Shown here piece after piece: positions 12,476-24,953 of a DNA stretch of 64,000 bases; the stretch's first letter is position 1, and the number at the start of each line of letters is the position of its first letter. A program made the translations under genes and the position numbers. The DNA is taken from positions 11,961,243 to 12,025,242 of the forward strand of contig NC_092255.1 of assembly GCF_036320965.1 (NCBI RefSeq), given 5' to 3'. The notes beneath the pieces were generated by a model. The model was not told the DNA's origin. It worked only from the letters and a program-made list of their open reading frames with translations, and did no database searches. The DNA comes from Panulirus ornatus. Lineage: Eukaryota > Arthropoda > Malacostraca > Decapoda > Palinuridae.

Positions 12476-14038
12476 TCAGCCCCGGTATACCACATCGCTC
12501 CAATTCACTCCGTTCCTTGCCCTCCTTTCACCCTCCTGCATGTTCAGGCCCCGATCACACAAAATCTTTTTCACTCCATCTTTCCACCTCCAATTTGGTC
12601 TCCCTTTTCTCCTTGTTCCCTCCACCTCCGACACATATATCCTCTTGGTCAATCTTTCTTCACTCATCCTCTCCATGTGCCCAAACCACTTCAAAACACC
12701 CTCTTCTGCTCTCTCAACCACGCTCTTTTTATTTCCACACATCTCTCTTACCCTTACGTTACTCACTCGATCAAACCACCTCACACCACACATTGTCCTC
12801 AAACATCTCATTTCCAGCACATCCATCCTCCTGCGCACAACTCTATCCATAGCCCACGCCTCGCAACCATACAACATTGTTGGAACCACTATTCCTTCAA
12901 ACATACCCATTTTTGCTTTCCGAGATAATGTTCTCGACTTCCACACATTCTTCAAGGCCCCCAGAATTTTCGCCCCCTCCCCCACCCTATGATCCACTTC
13001 CGCTTCCATGGTTCCATCCGCTGCCAGATCAACTCCCAGATATCTAAAACACTTCACTTCCTCCAGTTTTTCTCCATTCAAACTCACCTCCCAATTGACT
13101 TGACCCTTAACCCTACTGTACCTAATAACCTTGCTCTTATTCACATTTACTCTTAACTTTCTTCTTCCACACACTTTACCAAACTCAGTCACCAGCTTCT
13201 GCAGTTTCTCACATGAATCAGCCACCAGCGCTGTGTCATCAGCGAACAACAACTGACTCACTTCCCAAGCTCTCTCATCCCCAACAGACTTCATACTTGC
13301 CCCTCTTACCTCCCTAACAACCCCATCCATAAACAAATTAAACAACCATGGAGACATCACACACCCCTGCCGCAAACCTACATTCACTGAGAACCAATCA
13401 CTTTCCTCTCTTCCTACACGTACACATGCCTTACATCCTCGATAAAAACTTTTCACTGCTTCTAACAACTTTCCTCCCACACCATATATTCTTAATACCT
13501 TCCACAGAGCATCTCTATCAACTCTATCATATGCCTTCTCCAGATCCATAAATGCTACATACAAATCCATTTGCTTTTCTAAGTATTTCTCACATACATT
13601 CTTCAAAGCAAACACCTGATCCACACATCCTCTACCACTTCTGAAACCACACTGCTCTTCCCCAATCTGATGCTCTGTACATGCCTTCACCCTCTCAATC
13701 AATACCCTCCCATATAATTTACCAGGAATACTCAACAAACTTATACCTCTGTAATTTGAGCACTCACTCTTATCCCCTTTACCTTTGTACAATGGCGCTA
13801 TGCACGCATTCCGCCAATCCTCAGACACCTCACCATGAGTCATACATACATTAAATAACCTTACCAACCAGTCAACAATACAGTCACCCCCTTTTTTAAT
13901 AAATTCCACTGCAATACCATCCAAACCTGCTGCCTTGCCGGCTTTCATCTTCCGCAAAGCTTTCACTACCTCTTCTCTGTTTACCAAATCATTTTCCCTA
14001 ACCCTCTCACTTTGCACACCACCTCGACCAAAACACAT
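12476..14038 (-). CDS. RTE-A reverse transcriptase, uninterrupted 520 codons (TE)
   Basis: Covers the RT fingers ([15 protein letters not shown]), [11 protein letters not shown], motif [12 protein letters not shown] with its catalytic Asp, motif [17 protein letters not shown], motif [30 protein letters not shown] and GRPNWRW to YRG-stop. A short in-frame loss (NARVLE) follows motif B ([10 protein letters not shown]). All catalytic residues are present, but the endonuclease is absent from this copy. Expression as a separate protein is not implied. Confidence 0.8.
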   Translation of the reverse strand: MCFGRGGVQSERVRENDLVNREEVVKALRKMKAGKAAGLDGIAVEFIKKGGDCIVDWLVRLFNVCMTHGEVSEDWRNACIAPLYKGKGDKSECSNYRGISLLSIPGKLYGRVLIERVKACTEHQIGEEQCGFRSGRGCVDQVFALKNVCEKYLEKQMDLYVAFMDLEKAYDRVDRDALWKVLRIYGVGGKLLEAVKSFYRGCKACVRVGREESDWFSVNVGLRQGCVMSPWLFNLFMDGVVREVRGASMKSVGDERAWEVSQLLFADDTALVADSCEKLQKLVTEFGKVCGRRKLRVNVNKSKVIRYSRVKGQVNWEVSLNGEKLEEVKCFRYLGVDLAADGTMEAEVDHRVGEGAKILGALKNVWKSRTLSRKAKMGMFEGIVVPTMLYGCEAWAMDRVVRRRMDVLEMRCLRTMCGVRWFDRVSNVRVREMCGNKKSVVERAEEGVLKWFGHMERMSEERLTKRIYVSEVEGTRRKGRPNWRWKDGVKKILCDRGLNMQEGERRARNGVNWSDVVYRG

Positions 14039-14595
14039 TCAACAAACCTTCGAAATACTCACTCCATCTCCTTCTCACATCACCACTACTTGTTATCACC
14101 TCCCCATTTGCGCCCTTCACTGAAGTTCCCATTTGCTCCCTTGTCTTACGCACTTTATTTACCTCCTTCCAGAACATCTTTTTATTCTCCCTAAAATTTA
14201 ATGATACTCTCTCACCCCAACTCTCATTTGCCCTTTTTTTCACCTCTTGCACCTTTCTCTTGACCTCCTGTCTCTTTCTTTTATACATCTCCCACTCAGC
14301 TGCATTTTTTCCCTGCAAAAATCGTCCAAATGCCTCTCTCTTCTCTTTCACTAACACTCTTACTTCTTCATCCCACCACTCACTACCCTTTCTAATCAAC
14401 CCACCTCCCACTCTTCTCATGCCACAAGCATCTTTTGCGCAATCCATCACTGATTCCCTAAATACATCCCATTCCTCCCCCACTCCCCTTACTTCCATTG
14501 TTCTCACCTTTTTCCATTCTGTACTCAGTCTCTCCTGGTACTTCCTCACACAGGTCTCCTTCTCAAGCTCACTTACTCTCACCACCCTCTTCACC
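14007..14595 (-). pseudogene. RTE-A linker fragment
   Basis: Open linker frame ([48 protein letters not shown]) that goes out of frame at the 29-base deletion. The residues N-terminal to about 14,595 in the same frame come from unrelated DNA. Confidence 0.75.
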
Positions 14596-14655
14596 CTTAC
14601 TGGAAAAACAATCACTCTTGAAGTAGAACCTTCAGACACAATTGAAAATGTGAAG
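14596..14655 (+). pseudogene. Ubiquitin-like coding fragment (20 codons)
   Basis: Translates to LTGKTITLEVEPSDTIENVK, which matches residues 8-27 of ubiquitin exactly as I recall it. The match stops sharply: the next codons (ENSEIGEK) are not ubiquitin. No start, splice site or remaining ubiquitin is visible. It lies directly against the 5' end of the inverted RTE-A and heads the repeat described next. Probably a captured piece of a ubiquitin gene or transcript. Confidence 0.75.
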
Positions 14656-14963
14656 GAAAATAGTGAAATTGGAGAAAAATGTAGCTTAGACATTGAAGCC
14701 TATTGGTACAGTGGTTAAATTGATGAGAACTGCTATTGACGTTTGTGTAAATAAATTATACATTTCCTTTTTTCCATAGCCAGAGGTTGAACCATTATGT
14801 GACATTCTTTTTTTTTTCATTCATTTCAAGCTAGAAGTTTCAGTTTTCTAAATTGTTTCTCACATTTTTCATATGTATATATATGTATGAGTGTGTGTGT
14901 GTATATGTGCGTATGTATGTGTATGTGTGTGTATGTGTATATGTATATATATATATGTATATT
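14656..14963 (+). repeat. Unclassified repeat 'U', internally deleted copy with TG/TA tail
   Basis: Shares aaatagtgaaattgga, tgtagcttagacattgaagc, then gtacagtggttaa and ccagaggttgaaccattatg with the minus-strand copy at 58,662-59,186, but lacks the ~300 bases between the second and third blocks. It ends in a ctcacatttttcatatg block followed by a TG/TA-rich tract, as the other copy does. Family not recognised; no RT or nuclease motif. Confidence 0.65.
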
Positions 14964-15084
14964 ATCCCTGAGGATAGGGGTGAAAGAATACTTCCCACGT
15001 ATTCCTCGCGTGTCGTAGAAAGCGACTAGAGGGGACGGGAGCGGGGGGCCAGAAATCCTCCCCTCCTTGTATTAACTTTCTAAA
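14964..15084 (+). promoter_or_regulatory. RTE-A 5'UTR / probable internal promoter region
   Basis: 121 bases upstream of the ATG that recur at every complete RTE-A 5' end in the window and, in closely related form, as the SINE-A head. LINEs carry internal promoters in this position; here that role is an inference from location and conservation. No TATA box or canonical initiator is evident. Confidence 0.45.
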
Positions 15085-16008
<924 letters not shown>

Positions 16009-16200
16009 TTTTTTTTATACCTCGTTGCTGTCTCCCGCGTTTGCGAGGTAGCGCAAGGAAACAGACGAAAGAAATGGCCCAACCCCCCCCATACACATGT
16101 ACATACACAAGTCCACACACGCAAATATACATACCTACACAGCTTTTCATGGTTTACCCCGGACGCTTCACATGCCTTGATTCAATCCACTGACAGCACG

Positions 16201-17091
16201 TCAACCCCTGTATACCACATCGCTCCAATTCACTCTATTCCTTGCCCTCCTTTCACCCTCCTGCATGTTCAGGCCCCGATCACACAAAATCCTTTTCACT
16301 CCATCTTTCCACCTCCAATTTGGTCTCCCTCTTCTCCTCGTTCCCTCCACCTGCGACACATATATCCTCTTGGTCAATCTTTCCTCACTCATTCTCTCCA
16401 TGTGCCCAAACCATTTCAAAACACCCTCTTCTGCTCTCTCAACCACGCTCTTTTTATTTCCACACATCTCTCTTACCCTTACGTTACTTACTCGATCAAA
16501 CCACCTCACACCACACATTGTCCTCAAACATCTCATTTCCAGCACATCCATCCTCCTGCGCACACCTCTATCCATAGCCCACGCCTCGCAACCATACAAC
16601 ATTGTTGGAACCACTATTCCTTCAAACATACCCATTTTTGCTTTCCGGGATAATGTTCTCGACTTCCACACATTTTTCAAGGCTCCCAAAATTTTCGCCC
16701 CCTCCCCCACCCTATGATCCACTTCCGCTTCCATGGTTCCATCCGCTGACAGATCCACTCCCAGATATCTAAAACACTTCACTTCCTCCAGTTTTTCTCC
16801 ATTCAAACTCACCTCCCAATTGACTTGACCCTCAACCCTACTGTACCTAATAACCTTGCTCTTATTCACATTTACTCTTAACTTTCTTCTTCCACACACT
16901 TTACCAAACTCCGTCACCAGCTTCTGCAGTTTCTCACATGAATCCGCCACCAGCGCTGTATCATCAGCGAACAACAACTGACTCACTTCCCAAGCTCTCT
17001 CATCCCCAACAGACTTCATACTTGCCCCTCTTTCCAAGACTCTTGCATTTACCTCCCTAACAACCCCATCCATAAACAAATTAAACAACCA
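16201..17091 (-). CDS. RTE-A RT C-terminal half (TE fragment)
   Basis: Open from [14 protein letters not shown] through [26 protein letters not shown] and [13 protein letters not shown] to YRG-stop at 16,201-16,203. The LSADGT variant is shared with the copies at 37.2 kb and 40.7 kb and marks a subfamily. Residues encoded upstream of 17,091 in this frame are antisense and not native. Confidence 0.78.
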   Translation of the reverse strand, partial: WLFNLFMDGVVREVNARVLERGASMKSVGDERAWEVSQLLFADDTALVADSCEKLQKLVTEFGKVCGRRKLRVNVNKSKVIRYSRVEGQVNWEVSLNGEKLEEVKCFRYLGVDLSADGTMEAEVDHRVGEGAKILGALKNVWKSRTLSRKAKMGMFEGIVVPTMLYGCEAWAMDRGVRRRMDVLEMRCLRTMCGVRWFDRVSNVRVREMCGNKKSVVERAEEGVLKWFGHMERMSEERLTKRIYVSQVEGTRRRGRPNWRWKDGVKRILCDRGLNMQEGERRARNRVNWSDVVYRG

Positions 17092-17122
17092 ACTATCAGT
17101 AAATTTTAGGGAGAATAAAAAG

Positions 17123-18345
<1,223 letters not shown>

Positions 18346-18487
18346 CACATCATATCAAACTGGCCTTCAGCGATAACCCCATGTATGTCCTTATCCTATA
18401 TAGGTTTATAGCCTTATATCCTAAAGAAATATATATCTACAAAAAGTAACAACAAAAATGTTATGTAGTAAAAAAGAGCCACCAACC
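18346..18487. other. Low-copy AT-rich segment, nothing recognised
   Basis: Short stretch between the 3'UTR relic and the T-run at 18,488; no signal seen. Confidence 0.5.
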
Positions 18488-18946
18488 TTTTTTTTTTTTT
18501 CAAATCATGAACAAACAGAGACAAAAATATCAAATAAAATCAAATTATATTCTGATGTGATACAATCGAGTTGTGGGCTTTGTTTTTGAAGTACCTCACC
18601 AATGGGCATTATGTTTTTCTGCTACAGTTTGAATGAATTCTCTATGGCTGGCATAAAGGTTTAATTGCCTACTAATATCTTGCCACTTCACAGCTTTTGC
18701 ATCATCTCCAGCATGTAACTGTAGACTGTACAGTATCCCATCCTCGTTATCTTCATGAAAGTTGTATGCAATCGTTTCCATCCAAGCACTGTAAGTGTTG
18801 CGTGGATCATCAACATAGCCAGAGTATACCTCTTCACCTCTTTGGAAGAGATCTTTCAGCTGCTGCTCAGTTTGTTTCTTCTTTTCTTCAGTCATTTCCA
18901 GACAGTTAAGAGCCTCTTCTTGAAACTCTCGCTTGATTGTAGTACT

Positions 18947-18950
<4 letters not shown>
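18488..18950 (-). pseudogene. Orphan coding segment with poly(A)-like tract; possible retrocopy or last exon
   Basis: On the minus strand an open frame of about 115 codons runs from the (TA)n edge (VSTTIKREFQEEALN...) to a TGA at 18,596-18,598 (...EKHNAHW). The composition is protein-like and unlike any repeat in the window: charged helix (MTEEKKKQTEQQLKDLF), then GYVDDPRNTYSAWMETIAYNF and KWQDISRQLNLY. About 95 bases downstream is a 13-base A-run (T 18,488-18,500), with no AATAAA in the sense strand just before it. Family not recognised. It could be the terminal exon of a host gene or a truncated processed copy; the 5' side is cut by (TA)n. Confidence 0.45.

Positions 18951-19030
<80 letters not shown>
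18950..19030. repeat. (TA)n microsatellite
   Basis: Joins the orphan coding segment to a 5'-truncated RTE-A. Confidence 0.95.
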
Positions 19031-19034
<4 letters not shown>

Positions 19035-19762
19035 GTGGTGATGTGAGGAGATGGAGTGAGTATTTTGAAGGTTTGTTGAATGTGTTTGATGATAGAGTGG
19101 CAGATATAGGGTGTTTTGGTCGAGGTGGTGTGCAAAGTGAGAGGGTTAGGGAAAATGATTTGGTAAACAGAGAAGAGGTAGTAAAAGTTTTGCGGAAGAT
19201 GAAAGCCGGCAAGGCAGCAGGTTTGGATGGTATTGCAGTGGAATTTATTAAAAAAGGGGGTGACTGTATTATTGACTGGTTGGTAAGGTTATTTAATGTA
19301 TGTATGACTCATGGTGAGGTGCATGAGGATTGGCCGAATGCGTGCATAGTGCCATTGTACAAAGGCAAAGGGGATAAGAGTGAGTGCTCAAATTACAGAG
19401 GTATAAGTTTGTTGAGTATTCCTGGTAAATTATATGGGAGGGTATTGATTGAGAGGGTGAAGGCATGCACAGAGCATCAGATTGGGGAAGAGCAGTGTGG
19501 TTTCAGAAGTGGTAGAGGATGTGTGGATCAGGTGTTTGCTTTGAAGAATGTATGTGAGAAATACTTAGAAAAGCAAATGGATTTGTATGTAGCATTTATG
19601 GATCTGGAAAAGGCATATGATAGAGTTGATAGAGATGCTCTGTGGAAGGTATTAAGAATATATGGTGTGGAAGGCAAGTTGTTAGAAGCAGTGAAAAGTT
19701 TTTATCGAGGATGTAAGGCATGTGTACGTGTAGGAGAGAGGAAAGTGATTGGTTCTCAGTGA
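19031..19762 (+). pseudogene. RTE-A RT N-terminal half
   Basis: Reads [41 protein letters not shown] and [11 protein letters not shown], then shifts frame in VGREESD; the continuation is 19,720-20,187. Confidence 0.78.
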
Positions 19763-20187
19763 ATGTAGGTTTGCGGCAGGGGTGTGTGATGTCTCCATGG
19801 TTGTTTAATTTGTTTATGGATGGGGTTGTTAGGGAGGTGAATGCAAGAGTTTCGGAAAGAGGGGCAAATATGAAGTCTGTTGGGGATGAGAGAGCTTGGG
19901 AAGTGAGTCAGTTGTTGTTCGCTGATGATACAGCGCTGGTGGCTGATTCATGTGAGAAACTGCAGAAGCTAGTGACTGAGTTTGGTAAAGTGTGTGAAAG
20001 AAGAAAGTTAAGAGTAAATGTGAATAAGAGCAAGGTTATTAGGTACAGTAGGGTTGAGGGTCAAGTCAATTGGGAGGTAAGTTTGAATGGAGAAAAACTG
20101 GAGAAAGTAAAGTGTTTTAGATATCTGGGAGTGGATCTGGCAGCGGATGGAACCATGGAAGCGGAAGTGGATCATAGGGTGGGGTAG
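19720..20187 (+). pseudogene. RTE-A RT palm segment
   Basis: Motif [16 protein letters not shown] and motif [13 protein letters not shown] to DHRVG-stop. The C-terminal region continues at 20,294-20,689 in another frame. Confidence 0.75.
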
Positions 20188-20293
20188 GGGACGAAAATCC
20201 TGGGAGCCTTGAAGAATGTGTGGGAGTCGAGAACATTATCTCGGAAAGCAAAAATGGGTATGTTTGAAGGAATAGTGGTTCCAACAATGTTGT

Positions 20294-20689
20294 ATGGTTG
20301 CGAGGCGTGGGGCTATGGATAGAGTTGTGCGCAGGAGGATGGATGTGCTGGAAATGAGATGTTTGAGGAAAATGTGTAGCGTGAGGTGGTTTGATCGAGT
20401 AAGTAACGTAAGGGTAAGAGAGATGTGTGGAAACAAAAAGAGCATGGTTGAGAGAGCAGAAGAGGGTGTTTTGAAATGGTTTGGGCACATGGAGAGAATG
20501 AGTGAGGAAAGATTGACCAAGAGGATATATGTGTCGGAGGTGGAGGGAACGAGGAGAAGTGGGAGACCAAATTGGAGGTGGAAAGATGGAGTGAAAAAGA
20601 TTTTGTGTGATCGGGGCCTGAACATGCAGGAGGGTGAAAGGAGGGCAAGGAATAGAGTGAATTGGATCGATGTGTTATACCGAGGTTGA
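20294..20689 (+). pseudogene. RTE-A C-terminal region
   Basis: 131 codons from [18 protein letters not shown] through WFGHMERM and GRPNWRW to YRG-stop. Out of frame with the upstream RT because of the G insertion. Confidence 0.72.
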
Positions 20690-20873
20690 CGTGCTGTCAG
20701 TGGATTGATTCAGGGAATGTGAACCGTCAGGGGTAAACCATTGAAAGCTGTGTAGGTATGTATATTTGCGTGTGTGGACGTATGTATATACATGTGTATG
20801 GGGGTGGGTTGGGACATTTCTTTTGTCTGTTTCCTTGCGCTACCTCGCAAACGCGGGAGACATCGACAAAGCA

Positions 20874-20891
<18 letters not shown>

Positions 20892-20962
<71 letters not shown>
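20892..20962. repeat. (TA)n microsatellite
   Basis: Between RTE-A A-run and SINE-A head. Confidence 0.95.
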
Positions 20963-20965
<3 letters not shown>

Positions 20966-21201
20966 CCCTGGGGATAGTGGGGGAAAGAATACTTCCTACG
21001 TATTCCCTGCGTGTCGTAGAAGGCGACTAAAAGGGGAGGGAGCGGGGGGGCTGGAAATCCTCCCCTCTCGTTTTTTTTTTAATTTTCCAAAAGAAGGAAC
21101 AGAGAATTGGGCCAGGTGAGGGTATTCCCTCAAAGGCCCAGTCCTCTGTTCTTAACGCTACCTCGCTAATGCGGGAAATGGCGAATAGTTTGAAAGAAAA
21201 A

Positions 21202-21203
<2 letters not shown>
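20963..21203 (+). mobile_element. SINE-A copy, full length
   Basis: Head (first bases ttccctgggg), T-run, middle and tail ending gcgaatagtttgaaagaaaaag. Confidence 0.87.

Positions 21204-21276
<73 letters not shown>
21204..21276. repeat. (TA)n microsatellite
   Basis: Tail of the SINE-A copy; the right edge enters low-copy DNA. Confidence 0.95.
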
Positions 21277-21279
<3 letters not shown>

Positions 21280-22167
21280 TGACTTTGTATATATGATATG
21301 TGGCCATTCCCTTTATAAAGAAGAGATGCATAGAATTTTGTACCCCGTGGTTGTGTTGTAGGAGACTACTGATATCATAGTGAGCAGTAACCTTGTGAAA
21401 TTTAATGATACTTAAATACCAGTTTTCCTTATATGTCTGTCTAATAATCATTCAGACCCATAATAATCATTCAGACCCCTCTTTTCAATCTCAGAACACC
21501 ATAAATGAATCCTTTAATAACATGAACATTAGATATGACCATACTCTCCACTTATATTATGGAAACCTCTCTTTACCAAATCACAAAGTCAGCTTCTGAA
21601 AAGCTAGGAGTGTTGTTTGGTTAAAGTAATTTCATGTATGCAGGGAATTTATTTACTGAAGTATGGAATAACACACACCTTTGAGATGGATTATCCTTCA
21701 CCTTTCTATTAACCAGAGTGGAATCGGAAGCATTCTGTTTCAGTATTTCTTTTGGTGATATCTCTTCAACCTTCTCTTTCTGTACACTGTGATGTTCATG
21801 CTCTTTCTCTGTTCCACAGGTACTATTTTGGTAGTTGTTCTTCTGAGCTGTCTGCATGTGTCCCTGCCCCCAAGGCTCAGACCCAATATGTGTTTGGTTG
21901 CTGCTCCCCACAGGTTCTTTGTGGAGACTGGCCTCTCTAGGATTATCTGTTATGCTACTTCCATTATCCCTCAAGGAACTATGCTGTGGTATTCTCATTT
22001 CCCTTCTATCTGTCCCTTTTCATATGACCTTTCTTCTCTTAGAAGTCAGGTCTATAAACTCCTGTGGATCCCTGATTAATTTTTACTTTCCTTTTCTTTT
22101 ACATTTGTCTTTCACCTGAGATTGCTTTTGATCAGGACATGATTTGCCTATGCCATATTGGTCAGTT
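21277..22167. other. Low-copy segment between repeats
   Basis: About 890 bases without the window's repeat families. Contains one weak exon candidate on the minus strand (listed separately). A short local duplication of a taataatcattcagaccc block lies near 21,450-21,475. Nothing else recognised. Confidence 0.6.
21621..21998 (-). CDS. Weak exon candidate, 125 codons, family unknown
   Basis: Minus-strand open frame of hydrophilic, Ser/Asn/Gln-rich composition (MRIPQHSSLRDNGSS to KVKDNPSQRC). Near its end the sense strand reads ctcaaag/gtgtgtg, a plausible splice donor, after which the frame stops. An in-frame TGA lies about 8 codons upstream of the Met. No family recognised. It may be chance; composition is the main argument. 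Confidence 0.25.
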   Translation of the reverse strand: MRIPQHSSLRDNGSSITDNPREASLHKEPVGSSNQTHIGSEPWGQGHMQTAQKNNYQNSTCGTEKEHEHHSVQKEKVEEISPKEILKQNASDSTLVNRKVKDNPSQRCVLFHTSVNKFPAYMKLL

Positions 22168-22398
22168 ATCCCTGGGGATAGGGGAGAAAGAATACTTCCC
22201 ACGTATTCCCTGCGTGTCGTAGAAGGCGACTAAAAGGGGAGGGAGCGGGGGGCTGGAAATCCTCCCCTCTCGTTTTTTTTTTTGATTTTCCAAAAGAAGG
22301 AACAGAGAACGAGGCCAGGTGAGGATATTCCCTCAGAGGCCCAGTCCTCTGTTCTTAACGCTACCTTGCTAACGCGGGAAATGGCGAATAGTATGAAA

Positions 22399-22400
<2 letters not shown>
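22168..22400 (+). mobile_element. SINE-A copy, full length, inserted in low-copy DNA
   Basis: The 5' end (atccctgggg) directly follows low-copy sequence (ggtcagtt) with no (TA)n, so it marks the true 5' boundary of SINE-A. The tail (acgctaccttgctaacgcgggaaatggcg) runs into (TA)n. Confidence 0.88.

Positions 22401-22484
<84 letters not shown>
22401..22484. repeat. (TA)n microsatellite
   Basis: SINE-A tail tract. Confidence 0.95.
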
Positions 22485-22604
22485 GTTGAGATTTGTAGGT
22501 ATGTATATGTGCTGTGTGTGGATGTGTATGTGGCTACGTTGGGCCATTCTTTCGTCTGTTTCCTTGCGCGACCTCGCTAACGCGGGAGACAGTGACAAAG
22601 TATA

Positions 22605-22609
<5 letters not shown>
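22485..22609 (+). mobile_element. Free-standing RTE-A 3'-tail fragment
   Basis: Starts gttgagatttgtaggtatg and ends gacaaagtataataaa; only the terminal ~125 bases of the 3'UTR. Slightly diverged (cgcgacctcgctaacgcggg). Confidence 0.8.

Positions 22610-22686
<77 letters not shown>
22610..22686. repeat. (TA)n microsatellite
   Basis: Abuts the left end of the Penelope-like element. Confidence 0.95.
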
Positions 22687-22690
<4 letters not shown>

Positions 22691-22761
22691 GAAAGGATCA
22701 CAATTTTGCGCGTGATCAAGATATTCCTATGAGTCCACGAGGAAAATGAAACACGAAAAGT

Positions 22762-22802
22762 TCCCAAGTGCACTTTCGTGTAATAATCACATCATCAGGG
22801 GA
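22762..22802 (-). ncRNA. Hammerhead-ribozyme-like motif, left PLE arm
   Basis: Minus strand: TCCC, core CTGATGA, GTG..CAC stem, GAAA, then AGT..ACT and a GGGA that pairs with TCCC. Same bases as in the right arm. Hammerheads are known in Penelope-like retroelements. Stem II has an unpaired T at its base and stem III is minimal, so activity is uncertain. Confidence 0.55.
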
Positions 22803-22904
22803 GACACAAGAGAGGATTATAACAGTCAGTTGATATACATCGAAGAGACGTAGCTAGGACGCCATTTGGTAAACATGTGATTGTCCAAAACATACAACGA
22901 GCGT

Positions 22905-23651
22905 TCATAAACTTATCATTTTACAAATCTTATCAACAATAAAGTTATCTAATTTGTACAGACCATCTCTAATATTAAGATTATAATTCTTTGTGTATTT
23001 AATAATAGAAGATTCAATGACATTTCTCTTGGTAATAGAGTTAGAGTTAGCAACTGAGATGGCGTTACTCCAGTCAATACAATGATCATAGTTTTTAACA
23101 TGATTAAACAAGGCATTTGATTCCTGTCCCGTTCTTATACTATATTTATGTTGCTTAAGTCTAACAGAAAGATCCTTACCAGTCTGACCAACATAAAATT
23201 TATCACAGTTTTCACAAGAAACTTTATAGATGCAACCAAGAGAATTTTCTGGTGAATTCCTGATTAAGATATTCTTTATAGTATTATTGTTGCTAAAGGA
23301 AACATTTATATTAAAAGATTTAAGCAACATGGGAAGCAAAGTGAAATTATTATTAAAAGGGAGAACTAAAAGATTCTTGGTGTTAATGGAAGGTTTGGGC
23401 TCAACTCTATAAAATGATTTCTTTGCTAACTTAAGGGATTTATCAATGAAAGATCTTGGGTACTTTAACTCAGATCCAATAGAATATATCTTCCCAAACT
23501 CATCATCAATAAACTCTGGACTGCAAATACGTAATGCCCTTAGGAACATAGATTGAAATGATGATAATTTAACTCTGTCATGTTGAGATGAGTAATGATG
23601 GATATATGAGCATACATTGGTGGGTTTTCTGTATATGCTAAACTTAAACTT
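22905..23651 (-). pseudogene. PLE RT C-terminus plus GIY-YIG endonuclease, 5'-truncated
   Basis: Open on the minus strand from the arm junction (FKFSIYRKPTNVCSY) through LSSFQSMFLRALRICSPEF, the RVEPKPSINTKN segment, GIY-YIG motifs (CIYKVSCENCDKFYVGQTGKDLSVRLKQHK) and the C-terminal FNHVKNYDHCIDWSNA...KMISL to the stop at 22,905. This arm keeps the full C-terminus that is frameshifted in the other arm. RT catalytic motifs are missing because of truncation. Confidence 0.8.
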
Positions 23652-24930
23652 ACACCTAGAAGCAGCTAATTCTTACTTCAATAAAGAAATGAAGTTGTTG
23701 TTGAAAGGTAACATTTCTCTTATCAAAAGTTTGTCATCTTTGTCCCCTTCATTGCCATATATGTATGGATTTATCAAAACACATAAACAAAATTTTCCAG
23801 CAAGACCTATAGTGAGTACAGTAGGCTCCATAACATATAAATTATCAAAATGGTTAGTTTCCTTATTAAGCCCTTTAATAGGTAATGTATCAAATTCTAA
23901 TATCATGAACAAGGTAGATTTAGTCAACAAGCTAAACAATATCAACATTAATTTTGATTTCAAACTAGTTAGCTTTGATGTTTCCTCACTTTTCACTAAA
24001 GTTCCAGTTGATGACCTTTTAGAATATTTATTTGATGTCTTGGATGATATTCAATTACCTGTTTCAAAGTCTAATTTTATTGAACTGATAAAATTGTGTA
24101 TAAAAGACTGTGTATTTCAATTTAATGGAGATTATTATGCTCAAAAATTTGGTATGGCAATGGGTAACCCTCTTTCACCTGTACTTAGTAATCTTTATAT
24201 GGAATTTTTTGAAACAAAATTACTAAAGGATATCTTACCTTCTAATGCAATTTGGTTTAGGTATGTAGATGATGTTCTTTGTGTTTGGCCAACAGATGAA
24301 AATTTACAAATATTTCTCCCCTTACTTAACAATTTAGTACCTTCCATCAAATTTACTGTAGAAAATGAAAATAATGGTATGTTACCATTTTTAGATTGCA
24401 TGATCCATAGACAAGGAAACAAGTTTAAGTTTAGCATATACAGAAAACCCAACAATGTATGCTCATATATCCATTATTACTCATCTCAACATGACAGAGT
24501 TAAATTATCATCATTTCAATCTATGTTCCTAAGGGCATTACGTATTTGCAGTCCAGAGTTTATTGATGATGAGTTTGAGAAGATATATTCTATTGGATCT
24601 AAGTTAAAGTACCCTAGATCTTTCATTGATAAATCCCTTAAGTTAGCAAAGAAATCATTTTATAGAGTTGAGCCCAAACCTCCCATTAACACCAAGAATC
24701 TTTTAGTTCTCCCTTTTAATAATAATTTCACTTTGCTTCCCATGTTGCTTAAATCTTTTAATATAAATGTTTCCTTTAGCAACAATAATACTATAAAGAA
24801 TATCTTAATCAGGAATTCACCAGAAAATCCTCTTGGTTGCATCTATAAAGTTTCTTGTGGAAACTGTGATAAATTTTATGTTGGTCAGACTGGTAAGGAT
24901 CTTTCTGTTAGACTTAAGCAACATAAATAA
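23652..24930 (+). pseudogene. PLE reverse transcriptase plus GIY-YIG domain, frameshifted near the C-terminus
   Basis: Open frame with YMYGFIKTHK, RPIVSTVGSITY, LVSFDVSSLFTKVPV (motif A), FGMAMGNPLSPVLSNLYM (motif B), WFRYVDDVLCVW (motif C, YVDD) and LPFLDCMIHR, then the GIY-YIG core CIYKVSCGNCDKFYVGQTG. The frame ends at 24,928-24,930, where a 7-base deletion at an ata microhomology, judged against the other arm, creates TAA. The remainder (24,954-25,160) is in another frame. The N-terminus is truncated at the arm junction; the first ~12 residues of the open frame (before 23,652) are antisense to the left arm. Confidence 0.85.
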
Positions 24931-24953
24931 GAACGGGACAGGAATCAAATGCC

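Larger units (their letters stand above)
19031..20891 (+). mobile_element. RTE-A LINE, 5'-truncated at the linker/RT border, short 3'UTR
   Basis: Begins at agtagtggtgatg, the same consensus position at which the copies at 27,292 (minus) and 27,631 (plus) begin. RT is broken by a one-base deletion near 19,733, GAG to TAG at about 20,185-20,187 and a one-base G insertion near 20,308. 3'UTR 20,690-20,873, then A-run. Confidence 0.9.

Noticed and set aside
20963..21203. tRNA gene or tRNA-derived SINE head
   Set aside because: Only weak A-box and B-box resemblances and no cloverleaf; the head matches the LINE 5'UTR better.
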